NCBI GenBank assembly: GCA_030832455.1
Contig: JAURJB010000010.1
Span: forward strand, 1 to 35,416
Direction of reading: 5' to 3'
Length of the DNA: 35,416 nucleotides
DNA from: Acidimicrobiales bacterium
GTDB lineage: Bacteria > Actinomycetota > Acidimicrobiia > Acidimicrobiales > Ilumatobacteraceae
A program made the translations under genes and the position numbers. The notes beneath the pieces were generated by a model, which saw nothing but the letters and a program-made list of their open reading frames with translations, ran no database searches and was not told the origin of the DNA. Shown one piece after another: positions 1-8,501 of the stretch (position 1 is the first letter of the stretch; the number at the start of each line of letters is the position of its first letter).

Positions 1-686
<686 letters not shown>

Positions 687-760
687 GAACTTCCTGTTTC
701 AGTCAAATTCGTCATGTGCGTAAAGCACATAACGTTTCGCAACTGAGCAGGTTGAATTCT

Positions 761-814
761 GGAAAGTCCGCGTTGGTATTGTCAGCATTTCGGCTTATCC
801 GCACCAACGTTTCC
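761..814 (-). other. Long bulged stem in the rRNA leader
   Basis: GGAAA (761-765) pairs with TTTCC (810-814), and CGTTGGT (771-777) pairs with ACCAACG (803-809). A five-base bulge on one side separates the two helices, and the apical loop is 25 nt. Twelve pairs in register over 54 nt suggest a real rRNA-leader structure. Confidence 0.6.
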
Positions 815-818
815 TGAC

Positions 819-840
819 CAATCAGTAGCTCTACTGATTG
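819..840. repeat. 22-nt near-perfect palindrome in the rRNA leader
   Basis: CAATCAGTAG (819-828) and CTACTGATTG (831-840) are exact reverse complements separated by only two bases. As RNA it makes a 9-bp hairpin with a 4-nt loop. It lies about 130 nt before mature 16S, in the rRNA leader. It may be a processing or antitermination structure, or a protein-binding palindrome. Confidence 0.8.
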
Positions 841-974
841 ATAATTGATTTTGTTGATTTCTCAACGATGTTTTGTTTGGCCGGATTTTCATCCGACCGG
901 AATTGACAGACAGCAAAACTGCGATCCTTGCGGATCGTGTCCTACTGCCCGCACTGGCGTTCAGTCTTCTCTTT

Positions 975-989
975 CGTTTTCAAGGAGCA
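975..989 (-). promoter_or_regulatory. rRNA antitermination boxA
   Basis: The minus strand reads TGCTCCTTGAAAACG, very close to the bacterial rrn boxA (TGCTCTTTGAAAA type) that NusB-S10 binds in nascent rRNA. It lies about 120 nt after the predicted start site and about 290 nt before mature 16S, a normal position. nusB itself is in this window at 31943-32371. Confidence 0.75.
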
Positions 990-1116
990 ATCACCGTGTG
1001 TTACTCGAGTTAATGAACAGTTTTGCAACTGCAACATCACCCGGTAATAACACTTGGTCGCCGCACACGAACCGATTCGCTGCAGAGCAACAAACCTGCC
1101 CATGAGGCGGAGTGCA

Positions 1117-1178
1117 AATCTAGCGGGGTGAAATGGTCGGCGTCAACCTACCTGAAAAGAAAAACCCTTATTTCTTTT
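1117..1178 (-). promoter_or_regulatory. rRNA operon promoter with A/T-rich upstream element
   Basis: On the minus strand a -35 TTGACG (1146-1141) and a -10 TAGATT (1122-1117) are 18 nt apart, predicting a start near 1110. Directly upstream (1178-1155) is an A/T-rich inverted repeat, AAAAGAAA / TTTCTTTT around an 8-nt loop, where an UP element would lie. It precedes a recognisable boxA and 16S in the same direction, which strengthens the call. A second rrn promoter is not excluded. Confidence 0.6.
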
Positions 1179-1276
1179 GGCTTTGCGGAGACCCTAGACA
1201 CAACCGTGCCTGCTGCCCCAATACCCATATGGGAAATCACGTCTAAACGCCTTGAAACCCTTATCGTGTCTGGGTT

Positions 1277-2554
1277 TTAGCCAGCAAAGTCGAGCAGCTG
1301 GTAGACGGTCTTGCCTTTACGGAGCAACATCCATCGACCGTGCAACAACGGCACTTTGTCGAGTTTGGAATGCTCGTCGAGCTGCTCACCGTTGGCTCGG
1401 ACACTGCGTTGCTGGAGTAATCGGCGGGCCTCAGAGTTAGACGTAGCTAGTCCGGTGGTGACCAATACGCCAACCGCATCATGCAACACCGCCGTTCCCA
1501 TTTGTGTCACAGCAACTTCATTAGCAATTAACTGCAACGTTGCCTCGCTTGCGAACATGGGGTTCGCTCCGAACAACACATCTGCTGCTTGTTCGGCGGC
1601 TTGTGCAGCATCGTGTCCATGCAACATTGAAGTGATCTCGTTTGCAAGAGTGCGTTGCGCAATTCGTTTTTCTGGGCTCAACCGTTGCTCACTCAAAATC
1701 GCCGCAACTTCTTCCATAGGTCGCAAGGAGAATTGCGGCAACATTCGTTCAATGTCAAGGTCTGAAACTTGCATCCAAAACTGCCGGAACTGATACGGCG
1801 ACGTGCGCTTGGCGTCGAGCCACACTGCCCCGTCTGCTGTTTTGCCAAACTTGGTGCCATCAGACTTTGTCACAAGTGGCCACGTCAGACCGAATGATTC
1901 ACGCCCTAAACGCTTACGAATGAGATCAATACCCGCTGTGATGTTACCCCATTGATCAGATCCACCCATTTGCATTTCACAATCAAGGTGCTCACACAAA
2001 TGACGAAAATCATTTGCCTGCAACAACATGTAACTGAACTCGGTGTATGACAAACCATTGCCATCACTGATCCGTGATTTCACTGAATCTTTAGCCATCA
2101 TCTGATTCACGGTGATGTACTTGCCAACATCACGCAAAAAATCGAGCACGGGAACATCCTTCGTCCATGTCGCATTGTCTACCAACACTGCCTTGTTTGC
2201 ACCAGACTCAAAATCGAGAATGCGTTCCAGTTGGCCTTTAATGCACGAGACATTGTGAGCCAATGTGTCTGCATCGAGTAAGTTTCGCTCCTCGCTGCGA
2301 CCTGAAGGATCTCCCACCATTCCCGTGGCTCCACCCGCTAGAACGACAGGCCGATGACCCAACATCTGAAATCGGCGCAAGCAAATCTGTCCAAGCAAGT
2401 TACCTACATGCAACGAGTCTGAAGTTGGGTCAAACCCAACATATGCAGACATCTGAGATGTGGTGCTGCGTTTCGTGAGCTCGACACGATCCGTTGAGTC
2501 ATGAATGAGTCCGCGCGAGGCAAACTCTTGCACTACATCACCGAATTGAGCCAT
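1277..2554 (-). CDS. tyrS: Tyrosyl-tRNA synthetase
   Basis: Cytoplasmic class I aminoacyl-tRNA synthetase that charges tRNA-Tyr. The 425-aa length is normal for bacterial TyrRS. The HIGH-type motif is HVGN at residues 49-52, the tyrosine-pocket GGSDQWGNI at 197-205, and the KMSKS-type loop KFGKT at 235-239. The C-terminal ~70 residues (LLQQRSVRANG onward) are the S4 RNA-binding domain. The ATG at 2554 lies 9 nt after the argH stop, so the gene is probably read with the arginine operon; its Shine-Dalgarno is weak. No T-box leader fits in that gap. The rRNA promoter begins about 100 bp downstream. Confidence 0.97.
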   Translation of the reverse strand: MAQFGDVVQEFASRGLIHDSTDRVELTKRSTTSQMSAYVGFDPTSDSLHVGNLLGQICLRRFQMLGHRPVVLAGGATGMVGDPSGRSEERNLLDADTLAHNVSCIKGQLERILDFESGANKAVLVDNATWTKDVPVLDFLRDVGKYITVNQMMAKDSVKSRISDGNGLSYTEFSYMLLQANDFRHLCEHLDCEMQMGGSDQWGNITAGIDLIRKRLGRESFGLTWPLVTKSDGTKFGKTADGAVWLDAKRTSPYQFRQFWMQVSDLDIERMLPQFSLRPMEEVAAILSEQRLSPEKRIAQRTLANEITSMLHGHDAAQAAEQAADVLFGANPMFASEATLQLIANEVAVTQMGTAVLHDAVGVLVTTGLATSNSEARRLLQQRSVRANGEQLDEHSKLDKVPLLHGRWMLLRKGKTVYQLLDFAG

Positions 2555-2563
2555 ACCTAGACT

Positions 2564-3973
2564 TTAGATCGCAAGTGATGTACGAAGCGACGCAATAACC
2601 AAGGCAAAACGTGTTCGTTGGTCTTGTGCTGCTTGTGGACCAGCAGCACCTGGGGATGAACGCAACTGCACTCCAACCCCAGATCCAATCAATTGCTGTG
2701 CATCTGCATCGAAATCAGGCGAGGTTGCTATCAGTTGTTGTAACGATTGTGAACCCGACAAGGCCTCTTGGACAAGTGCTCCGACAACAGCATGTGCTTG
2801 CCTAAATGGCATTCCTTTTCGCACGAGATACTCTGCCAAATCAGTCGCCGCAAGTGATTGCACATCAGCTGCTGCACGCATGCGATCAGCATTGAATGTT
2901 GCCGTATTGATCATGCCGGTGAGGGCGCTGACCGCCAGACAGACCTGATCGTATGAATCAAACAAAGGCTCTTTGTCTTCTTGGAGATCGCGGTTGTAGG
3001 CAAGCGGCAATCCCTTCAACGTTGTCAACAGGCCTGTTAGGTTGCCGATCAGACGACCTGCTTTACCCCTTGCCAACTCGGCGATATCAGCATTCTTCTT
3101 TTGTGGAAGCATCGATGATCCTGTGGCATAGCGATCGTCAAGTGTCGCGAAGCCAAACTCCTCTGACGTCCACAGCACCCACTCCTCACCCATTCGAGAC
3201 AGATGAGTTCCGATAAGTGCAAGATCGAACAGGGCTTCGGCAACAAAATCTCTGTCTGACACCGCGTCTAACGAATTGGAGAAACGATCCGCAAAACCCA
3301 TTTCACGAGCGGTGAAATCGGGATCAAGAGGAAGCGATGAACCTGCAAGCGCTCCAGCACCAAGCGGAGACACATCGGTGCGCTTAACCGTATTGAGTAA
3401 TCGATCAATATCTCGTGTAAATGCCCACGCATGCGCCATGAGATGGTGCGCAAGCAACACAGGCTGAGCGCGTTGCACATGGGTGTAACCAGGCAAGTAC
3501 ACGCCATCAGCACCCCAACCAGCTTGTTCTGCACGCACGGACAACACTCCACACAGATCAATTAAGCGAGTTGCCAACAGCGTTAACTCACGCTTTAACC
3601 ACAACCGCAACGCCGTTACGCACTGATCGTTGCGACTGCGACCGGTGTGCACCTTTCCTCCAACAGGTCCTGCAATTTGAGTGACACGACGTTCTATTGA
3701 TGTGTGAATATCTTCTTCGCCTGCAACGAAGGCAAAGGTCCCCTGTTCAAACTCCTGTGCAACCTGACGCAAAGCAGATTCAATTTGAGCGACTTCCGCC
3801 ATCGGCAAAATTCCCGAATGCCCCAGACCTTTCACGTGAGCAATTGAGCCCACAATGTCGTCTTTCCATAAACGCTGATCAAACGACAGGCTCTGAGTGA
3901 AGGCTAAGAGTTCTTCTGCAGGACCTGAACTGAATCGTCCATGCCAAAGTGGTTGTGATTGATCATGTGTCAT
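2564..3973 (-). CDS. argH: Argininosuccinate lyase
   Basis: Last step of arginine synthesis: argininosuccinate to arginine plus fumarate, by a cytoplasmic homotetramer of the fumarase/aspartase superfamily. At 469 aa it is of normal length. EDIH (87-90), TGRSRNDQ (110-117), YTHVQRAQP (163-171, the conserved Thr-His) and the mobile signature GSSMLPQKKNAD (285-296, with the catalytic serine) are all present. The ATG overlaps the argR stop by 4 nt. In many actinobacteria argG lies between argR and argH; here the junction leaves no room, so argininosuccinate synthase must be encoded elsewhere if the pathway is complete. Confidence 0.97.
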   Translation of the reverse strand: MTHDQSQPLWHGRFSSGPAEELLAFTQSLSFDQRLWKDDIVGSIAHVKGLGHSGILPMAEVAQIESALRQVAQEFEQGTFAFVAGEEDIHTSIERRVTQIAGPVGGKVHTGRSRNDQCVTALRLWLKRELTLLATRLIDLCGVLSVRAEQAGWGADGVYLPGYTHVQRAQPVLLAHHLMAHAWAFTRDIDRLLNTVKRTDVSPLGAGALAGSSLPLDPDFTAREMGFADRFSNSLDAVSDRDFVAEALFDLALIGTHLSRMGEEWVLWTSEEFGFATLDDRYATGSSMLPQKKNADIAELARGKAGRLIGNLTGLLTTLKGLPLAYNRDLQEDKEPLFDSYDQVCLAVSALTGMINTATFNADRMRAAADVQSLAATDLAEYLVRKGMPFRQAHAVVGALVQEALSGSQSLQQLIATSPDFDADAQQLIGSGVGVQLRSSPGAAGPQAAQDQRTRFALVIASLRTSLAI

Positions 3974-4455
3974 TTCTGCGCCTTCGATTTCTGTAGACCG
4001 GCAAGTTTGCCAAGATGAAGAGCCAATTTTTTGGCCCCGTACCCTTGCGTTGCTACACAGAACATGGTGTCATCACCCGCGACTGTTCCCGCGAGACCGT
4101 CAATTCGCGAACGATCAAGCGCAGATGCAACAACGTGTGCGCATCCAGGAGGCGTGCGAATAATCACGATTGGCTCACTGATCTGGATATCAGCAACCCA
4201 CTCCTGCAAAACCCGACGCAGTTGCTCGAGCGGCGCAATACGATCTGGCTCAAACTCGGGGATCGCGTAAGACGTCTCGCCATGTGATGTTCGGACTTTG
4301 ACAGCACCGAGGTCTTCTAAGTCGCGAGAGACAGTTGCTTGAGTTGCAACGATTCCAGTTTTTTTTAACAATGCCACGAGCTGACTATGACTGGTCACAT
4401 CGTGATCAGAAATCAGTTGAGCTACTGCGCGTTGGCGCTGTGCTTTCGTTGTCAT
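3970..4455 (-). CDS. argR: Arginine repressor ArgR
   Basis: Arginine-responsive hexameric DNA-binding regulator, 161 aa. The N-terminal winged helix holds the recognition helix TQATVSRDLEDLG (38-50). The C-terminal oligomerisation and arginine-binding domain shows GTVAGDDT (123-130), the typical aspartate pair that binds arginine. It lies inside the operon it probably controls, overlapping argF upstream and argH downstream by 4 nt each. Two palindromic ARG-box-like sites sit on the argC promoter at 8453-8488, so negative autoregulation by feedback is the natural inference. Confidence 0.96.
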   Translation of the reverse strand: MTTKAQRQRAVAQLISDHDVTSHSQLVALLKKTGIVATQATVSRDLEDLGAVKVRTSHGETSYAIPEFEPDRIAPLEQLRRVLQEWVADIQISEPIVIIRTPPGCAHVVASALDRSRIDGLAGTVAGDDTMFCVATQGYGAKKLALHLGKLAGLQKSKAQK

Positions 4456-5360
4456 GCTGACACCCCCATCAAAAATGCGAGCACGCCTCGAGCAGCATGC
4501 ATTCGGTTATGAGCTTGTGGATAGATCATGCTTTGCGGACCATCAATAACTGAATCAGCAACCTCTTGACCTCTGTGTGCAGGCAGACAGTGCATAAAGA
4601 TCGCTTTCGGATCAGCCAAGGACATCATTGCATCGGTGATTTGATAGCCGCCAAAAATCGCCTCGCGTTCAGCGGACTCGCTCTCTTGCCCCATCGATGT
4701 CCACGTATCTGTATGCACAGCATGTGCACCGTGCACTGCAATCGACACGTCTCGATATTGCTCAATCGATGCAGCACCAAGCTCGGTGAACCCGAGTAAT
4801 TCATTGTCTTGCGCGTCGTAGCCCTCTGGGCAGCCCAGTCGAATATGCATTCCAAGCATTGCAGAGGCTTCACACAATGAGCGTGCGACGTTATTGAAAT
4901 CCCCGACATAGGAAACCGTTTTGCCTGAGAGATCACCAAGCGATTGCTCCATCGTCAATACATCAGCAACTGCTTGCAACGGATGAGCAAAATCACTGAG
5001 CATATTAACGACAGGAATGGATGACACTGCGGCCATTCGAAGTAACACATTGTGATCAAACACACGTGCACACAACAGAGAATGGTAACCACTCATTACC
5101 TGTGTGATGTCTTCTACAGACTCACGAACATCAAAGCCAACTTCTTCACCCCTCGTGTACACCGGATGACCGCCTAATTGGACAACCGCCATTTCCATAC
5201 TGTGACGTGTGCGATTAGACGGTTTCTCAAAGATCATTGCCGCGCCGGATCCTCGAAGCGGATGGCCCAATTGATCGATCGGGGTTTGTGCCAGAACCAG
5301 AATCTCGCGCAGTTCATGTGAAGAAACATCGTAGATATGCAAAAAATTTCGATGTGTCAT
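4452..5360 (-). CDS. argF: Ornithine carbamoyltransferase
   Basis: Makes citrulline from ornithine and carbamoyl phosphate. The 302-aa protein has the carbamoyl-phosphate loop as PSNRTR (47-52; the common form is S-T-R-T-R, here Asn replaces the first Thr), HPLQ (126-129), the ornithine-binding DTWTSMGQE (218-226) and HCLP (257-260). These features separate it from aspartate carbamoyltransferase, which is also in this window (pyrB). It overlaps argD and argR by 4 nt each. Its carbamoyl phosphate would come from carAB, also encoded here, which links the arginine and pyrimidine operons. Confidence 0.96.
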   Translation of the reverse strand: MTHRNFLHIYDVSSHELREILVLAQTPIDQLGHPLRGSGAAMIFEKPSNRTRHSMEMAVVQLGGHPVYTRGEEVGFDVRESVEDITQVMSGYHSLLCARVFDHNVLLRMAAVSSIPVVNMLSDFAHPLQAVADVLTMEQSLGDLSGKTVSYVGDFNNVARSLCEASAMLGMHIRLGCPEGYDAQDNELLGFTELGAASIEQYRDVSIAVHGAHAVHTDTWTSMGQESESAEREAIFGGYQITDAMMSLADPKAIFMHCLPAHRGQEVADSVIDGPQSMIYPQAHNRMHAARGVLAFLMGVSA

Positions 5361-6541
5361 GAGGTGAACCCCTTCAATACCTGCGCCAAGATCGTGACTG
5401 CTTCACGGATTTCCTGCTCAGAAACCGTCAATGGCGGCGCGAGGCGCAAGGCTGATGCCGTTACTGCGTTAGCGACAAGACCATTTTTCAGTAGTTGCAA
5501 TTGCACATCTTTGGCGTCAATGCCAACAGCAAGTTCGACACCGAGCAACAATCCACGACCGCGGACTGAAACAACGTGAGACAACTTCTCCAGCAACGAC
5601 GTAAGGAATGCCCCTTTCTCGCTAGCCATCTGTGGCGCATTAAGGCGCTGCATCTCGGTGATTGTTGCCTTGGCGGCACTCGTTGCAATTGCAGTCCCGC
5701 TGAATGTGCTGCCGTGATCGCCTGGTTTAAACACTGATGCAATTTCACGCTTTGCCCACGTTGCGCCGATAGGCATTCCATTGCCCATTGCTTTGGCCAT
5801 AATGACGACATCTGGTGAAATCTCGTAATGATTAAATCCAAACCACGTACCCGTGCGTCCATAACCAGTTTGTACCTCATCAATCATCAACAGCACACCA
5901 CGTTCACGACATATTTGCTCTGCATACTTCATGTACTCCAGCGATGCAGGAATCACGCCGCCTTCACCTTGCACAACTTCGAGCAATACCGCGGCAACAG
6001 AAGAATCAACAGCCGCATCAAGGGCGTTGATGTCGTTGAACACAACATGCTTGAACCCCTCGGGCATTGGCTGAAATGGTTCGTGCTTGGCGGGCTGCCC
6101 AGTTGCCGCAAGAGTGGCAAGTGTGCGCCCATGGAAACTGCCCAACGCGCTCACCACGGTATGCCGACCACGACCGCCGAACTTACGTGCGAGTTTGATC
6201 GCAGCCTCATTAGCCTCCGCACCCGAGTTGCAGAAGAACACTTGGCCGCCACCACCCAGCAACATGTCAACAAGTACTGCCGTCTCTGTCGCAACAGGAT
6301 TAGCAAAAAAATTACTGACGTGCATCAACGTTGCAGCCTGTTCAGCAATCGCAGCAGTAACTACTGGGTTGCTATGGCCGAGAGATGTAACTGCGATACC
6401 ACACAGGAAATCGAGATATCGCTTCCCGTCTACATCCCATAACTCGGTTCCGAGACCGCGTTCAAACATCACCTGCGGCGGACCGAAAACGGGCATGAAT
6501 GGACAATGATTTCCTGTTGTCGTAAATGCGTGTGATGTCAT
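5357..6541 (-). CDS. argD: Acetylornithine aminotransferase
   Basis: PLP-dependent class III aminotransferase converting N-acetylglutamate semialdehyde to N-acetylornithine, 394 aa. NSGAEANE (105-112) binds the cofactor phosphate, DEVQTG (221-226) holds the Asp that contacts the pyridine nitrogen, and Lys250 in MAKAMGNG is the Schiff-base lysine. It overlaps argB upstream and argF downstream by 4 nt each. Substrate choice between acetylornithine and related compounds such as succinyl-diaminopimelate cannot be settled from sequence, but the arginine-operon position supports ArgD. Several long open frames lie antisense to it; none has a known domain and I treat them as shadows. Confidence 0.95.
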   Translation of the reverse strand: MTSHAFTTTGNHCPFMPVFGPPQVMFERGLGTELWDVDGKRYLDFLCGIAVTSLGHSNPVVTAAIAEQAATLMHVSNFFANPVATETAVLVDMLLGGGGQVFFCNSGAEANEAAIKLARKFGGRGRHTVVSALGSFHGRTLATLAATGQPAKHEPFQPMPEGFKHVVFNDINALDAAVDSSVAAVLLEVVQGEGGVIPASLEYMKYAEQICRERGVLLMIDEVQTGYGRTGTWFGFNHYEISPDVVIMAKAMGNGMPIGATWAKREIASVFKPGDHGSTFSGTAIATSAAKATITEMQRLNAPQMASEKGAFLTSLLEKLSHVVSVRGRGLLLGVELAVGIDAKDVQLQLLKNGLVANAVTASALRLAPPLTVSEQEIREAVTILAQVLKGFTS

Positions 6542-7434
6542 TTCTTGCCCGCTTCGTTATCAGATGTGATCATGGTGCCTACACCAGCGATAGTGAACAA
6601 CTCAATCAACATCACATGGGGAATTCGTCCGTCCAAAATGTGGCAACGAGTTACTCCATTGTGGATTGCATCAACACAACTTTCCATCTTGGGAATCATT
6701 CCACCGTCGATTGATCCGTCGCTGAGCAACCGCGAAATCTCAGTTGCGGTTGTCCGACGAATGATCGAAGAGGCATCGTCCTTATTTGCACGTAGACCCT
6801 CGATATCTGTTAGGTAAATCAGCTTCTCTGCTCCAAGTGATACCGCTATTGCCGCAGCAGCGGTATCAGCATTGACGTTGTATGCCTGTCCAGTGGCATC
6901 AGTACCAATCGTTGCAACAACCGGAACAGCATTGTCGGCAAGCGCACTGTTGACCACCGATGGATCAACTGAGGCAATATCTCCAACAAAACCCAGTTCC
7001 GGATCGCGTTGTGTCACTCGCAGCAAACCTGCATCCTGACCAGAAACGCCAACCGCAGATGCACCATGAACATTGATTGCTGAAACCAGCTGTGGATTGA
7101 CCGTACCAAGCAACACCATGCTGGCAATCTCAACAGTTTCAGCGTCAGTCACTCGAAGGCCATTGCGAAACTCTGGTTTCTTGCCGAGTCTTTCCATCAT
7201 TGCGCTAATTTGTGGACCACCACCGTGCACGACGACCGGCTTGATGCCAACCGCATGCATGAGTGCAACGTCTTGAGCGAATGTTCCCGCAGCGTCTGCA
7301 TCACTTGATCCCGCCAATGCATTGCCACCGTACTTAACCACAACGGTCTTACCCGCAAACTGCTGGATATACGGCAACGCTTCGATGAGCAGCGCACCGA
7401 CACGTTCGTGTGGATCGTTCATCAATTCGCTCAT
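6538..7434 (-). CDS. argB: Acetylglutamate kinase
   Basis: Phosphorylates N-acetylglutamate in the second step of the acetylated arginine pathway. The 298-aa protein has the amino-acid-kinase fold, with the N-terminal phosphate loop VVKYGGNAL (32-40), HGGGPQI (70-76) and a C-terminal nucleotide-binding part (NVNADTAAAAIA, IYLTDIEGL). The N-terminal extension before the first strand resembles arginine-sensitive hexameric kinases, so feedback inhibition is plausible but inferred. The ATG overlaps argC by 4 nt. argJ, which lies between argC and argB in many actinobacteria, is absent. Confidence 0.96.
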   Translation of the reverse strand: MSELMNDPHERVGALLIEALPYIQQFAGKTVVVKYGGNALAGSSDADAAGTFAQDVALMHAVGIKPVVVHGGGPQISAMMERLGKKPEFRNGLRVTDAETVEIASMVLLGTVNPQLVSAINVHGASAVGVSGQDAGLLRVTQRDPELGFVGDIASVDPSVVNSALADNAVPVVATIGTDATGQAYNVNADTAAAAIAVSLGAEKLIYLTDIEGLRANKDDASSIIRRTTATEISRLLSDGSIDGGMIPKMESCVDAIHNGVTRCHILDGRIPHVMLIELFTIAGVGTMITSDNEAGKK

Positions 7435-8453
7435 GGATACATACCCACCATTGACAGCCCGTCAAGTTCGTGTAAACCAAGCGCCACGTTTGCGGCCTGC
7501 ACCGCCCCACCCGAGGCACCCTTTGCCAAATTGTCAAGAGCACTGAGCACCATGACATATCCCGTGCGCTCGTCAAAACGCGCTGTGATGTGCGTGACGT
7601 TCGTGCCAAGTGTTGCCTTGGTCGACGGAGAATTCTGACCTACAACAACGAGTGGCTCCTTTGCATATGCACGTGCGAGTGTCGCTAACAGCGACGCGGT
7701 AGTTGGCGTTGTTCCTGCTGCTGGTCGCGCGTAACACGTTGCCAGGATTCCCCGATTCATCGGCGCCAAATGCGGCGTAAACAAAATTTGTGCACCCGTC
7801 ACTTGTTCTATCTCAGGAGTGTGCCTGTGATCGAGCAATCCGTATGCGGTGAAATCTTCATCAACCGTGTTAAACGAATTGGAATGTTTCGCGGCACGTC
7901 CAGCACCTGAAACACCAGATGCAGCGTCAACAATCACACCGATTGGATCTATCACTCCAGCTTTTACCAACGGTTGCAACGCCAGACTCGCTGCAGTCAC
8001 ATAGCAACCAGGTGTGGCAATCAGACGCGCTGTCTTCAATTGTTCTCGATGCAACTCGGGAAGCCCGTACACAGCACTCGCAACAAGTTCTGGATGAGTG
8101 TGCGAAAATCCGTACCACTGTGGATACTGCGAGGTATCAGTCAGACGGAAAGCAGCCGACAGATCAACGACCAACTTCACCTTGTTTACTAGTTGAGGAA
8201 CAAGATCCAATGATGCCTCGTGAGGCAAACCGAGGAACAGCACGTCACACGCAAGTGCCTTAGCGAGATCGAACTCTTCAAACACAAGGTTGGGATACGT
8301 TGCGGCAAGCGATGGATACAACGACCGAGCAAGCGTTCCTGCCTGTGAATCGCCCGTTGCGTATTTCACTTCGAAGTGCGGATGAGTGGCACATATCCGC
8401 AAAAGCTCCGCCCCGGTGAACCCCGACGCGCCAATGATGCCGACTGATATCAT
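7431..8453 (-). CDS. argC: N-acetyl-gamma-glutamyl-phosphate reductase
   Basis: NADPH-dependent reductase making N-acetylglutamate 5-semialdehyde, 340 aa. The Rossmann motif GASGFTG is at 8-14 and the catalytic cysteine is Cys150 in TPGCYVT (family usual PGCYPT; here Val replaces Pro). First gene of the arginine operon. The ATG at 8453 is preceded by TATAAT and then only six bases, with no room for a Shine-Dalgarno, so the transcript is probably leaderless. The whole promoter is covered by two ARG-box-like palindromes. The pheT stop is 48 bp upstream. Confidence 0.97.
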   Translation of the reverse strand: MISVGIIGASGFTGAELLRICATHPHFEVKYATGDSQAGTLARSLYPSLAATYPNLVFEEFDLAKALACDVLFLGLPHEASLDLVPQLVNKVKLVVDLSAAFRLTDTSQYPQWYGFSHTHPELVASAVYGLPELHREQLKTARLIATPGCYVTAASLALQPLVKAGVIDPIGVIVDAASGVSGAGRAAKHSNSFNTVDEDFTAYGLLDHRHTPEIEQVTGAQILFTPHLAPMNRGILATCYARPAAGTTPTTASLLATLARAYAKEPLVVVGQNSPSTKATLGTNVTHITARFDERTGYVMVLSALDNLAKGASGGAVQAANVALGLHELDGLSMVGMYP

Positions 8454-8488
8454 TGCATAATTATACAGATAGTCGCATAACTATGCAA
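8453..8488 (-). promoter_or_regulatory. argC promoter overlapped by two ARG boxes
   Basis: On the minus strand a -35 TTGCAT (8488-8483), a 17-nt spacer and a perfect -10 TATAAT (8465-8460) are followed by TATGCA and then ATG, placing +1 on the A of the start codon. On the plus strand two 16-bp near-palindromes, TTGCATAATTATACAG (8453-8468) and TCGCATAACTATGCAA (8473-8488), resemble ArgR operators. Their centres are 20 bp apart, as expected for a hexamer on paired boxes. One covers the -10 and the start codon, the other covers the -35. Repression by ArgR-arginine blocking RNA polymerase is inferred. Confidence 0.85.
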
Positions 8489-8501
8489 CGACCTAAATGG
8501 G

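Larger units (their letters stand above)
687..1110 (-). other. rRNA operon 5' leader (spacer between tyrS and 16S)
   Basis: This gene-free stretch of about 420 nt lies between the predicted rrn start site and mature 16S. I see no credible protein gene or tRNA in it. In transcript order it holds a boxA (989-975), a hairpin with stem CGATCC/GGATCG and a GCAA tetraloop (937-922), a hairpin CGGAT-GAAA-ATCCG extendable by three pairs (about 898-879), a near-perfect palindrome (840-819), a long bulged stem (814-761), and a 6-bp hairpin ATGTGC/GCACAT (730-714). Two loops are GNRA tetraloops when read in the rRNA sense, which supports transcription in that direction. Leaders of this kind carry antitermination and RNase III processing signals; the partner strand of the 16S processing stem would lie outside the window. 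Confidence 0.75.

Noticed and set aside
1255-1277. Stem AAACCC/GGGTTT at the tyrS stop as a terminator
   Set aside because: Only six weak pairs with an 11-nt loop and no T-run in the transcription direction.
2555-2563. T-box leader for tyrS
   Set aside because: The gap to argH is 9 nt and tyrS is an internal operon gene.
5828-6509. Long plus-strand frames (204 and 140 codons) antisense to argD
   Set aside because: argD has full motifs in its own frame; the antisense frames lack domains, good starts and ribosome sites.
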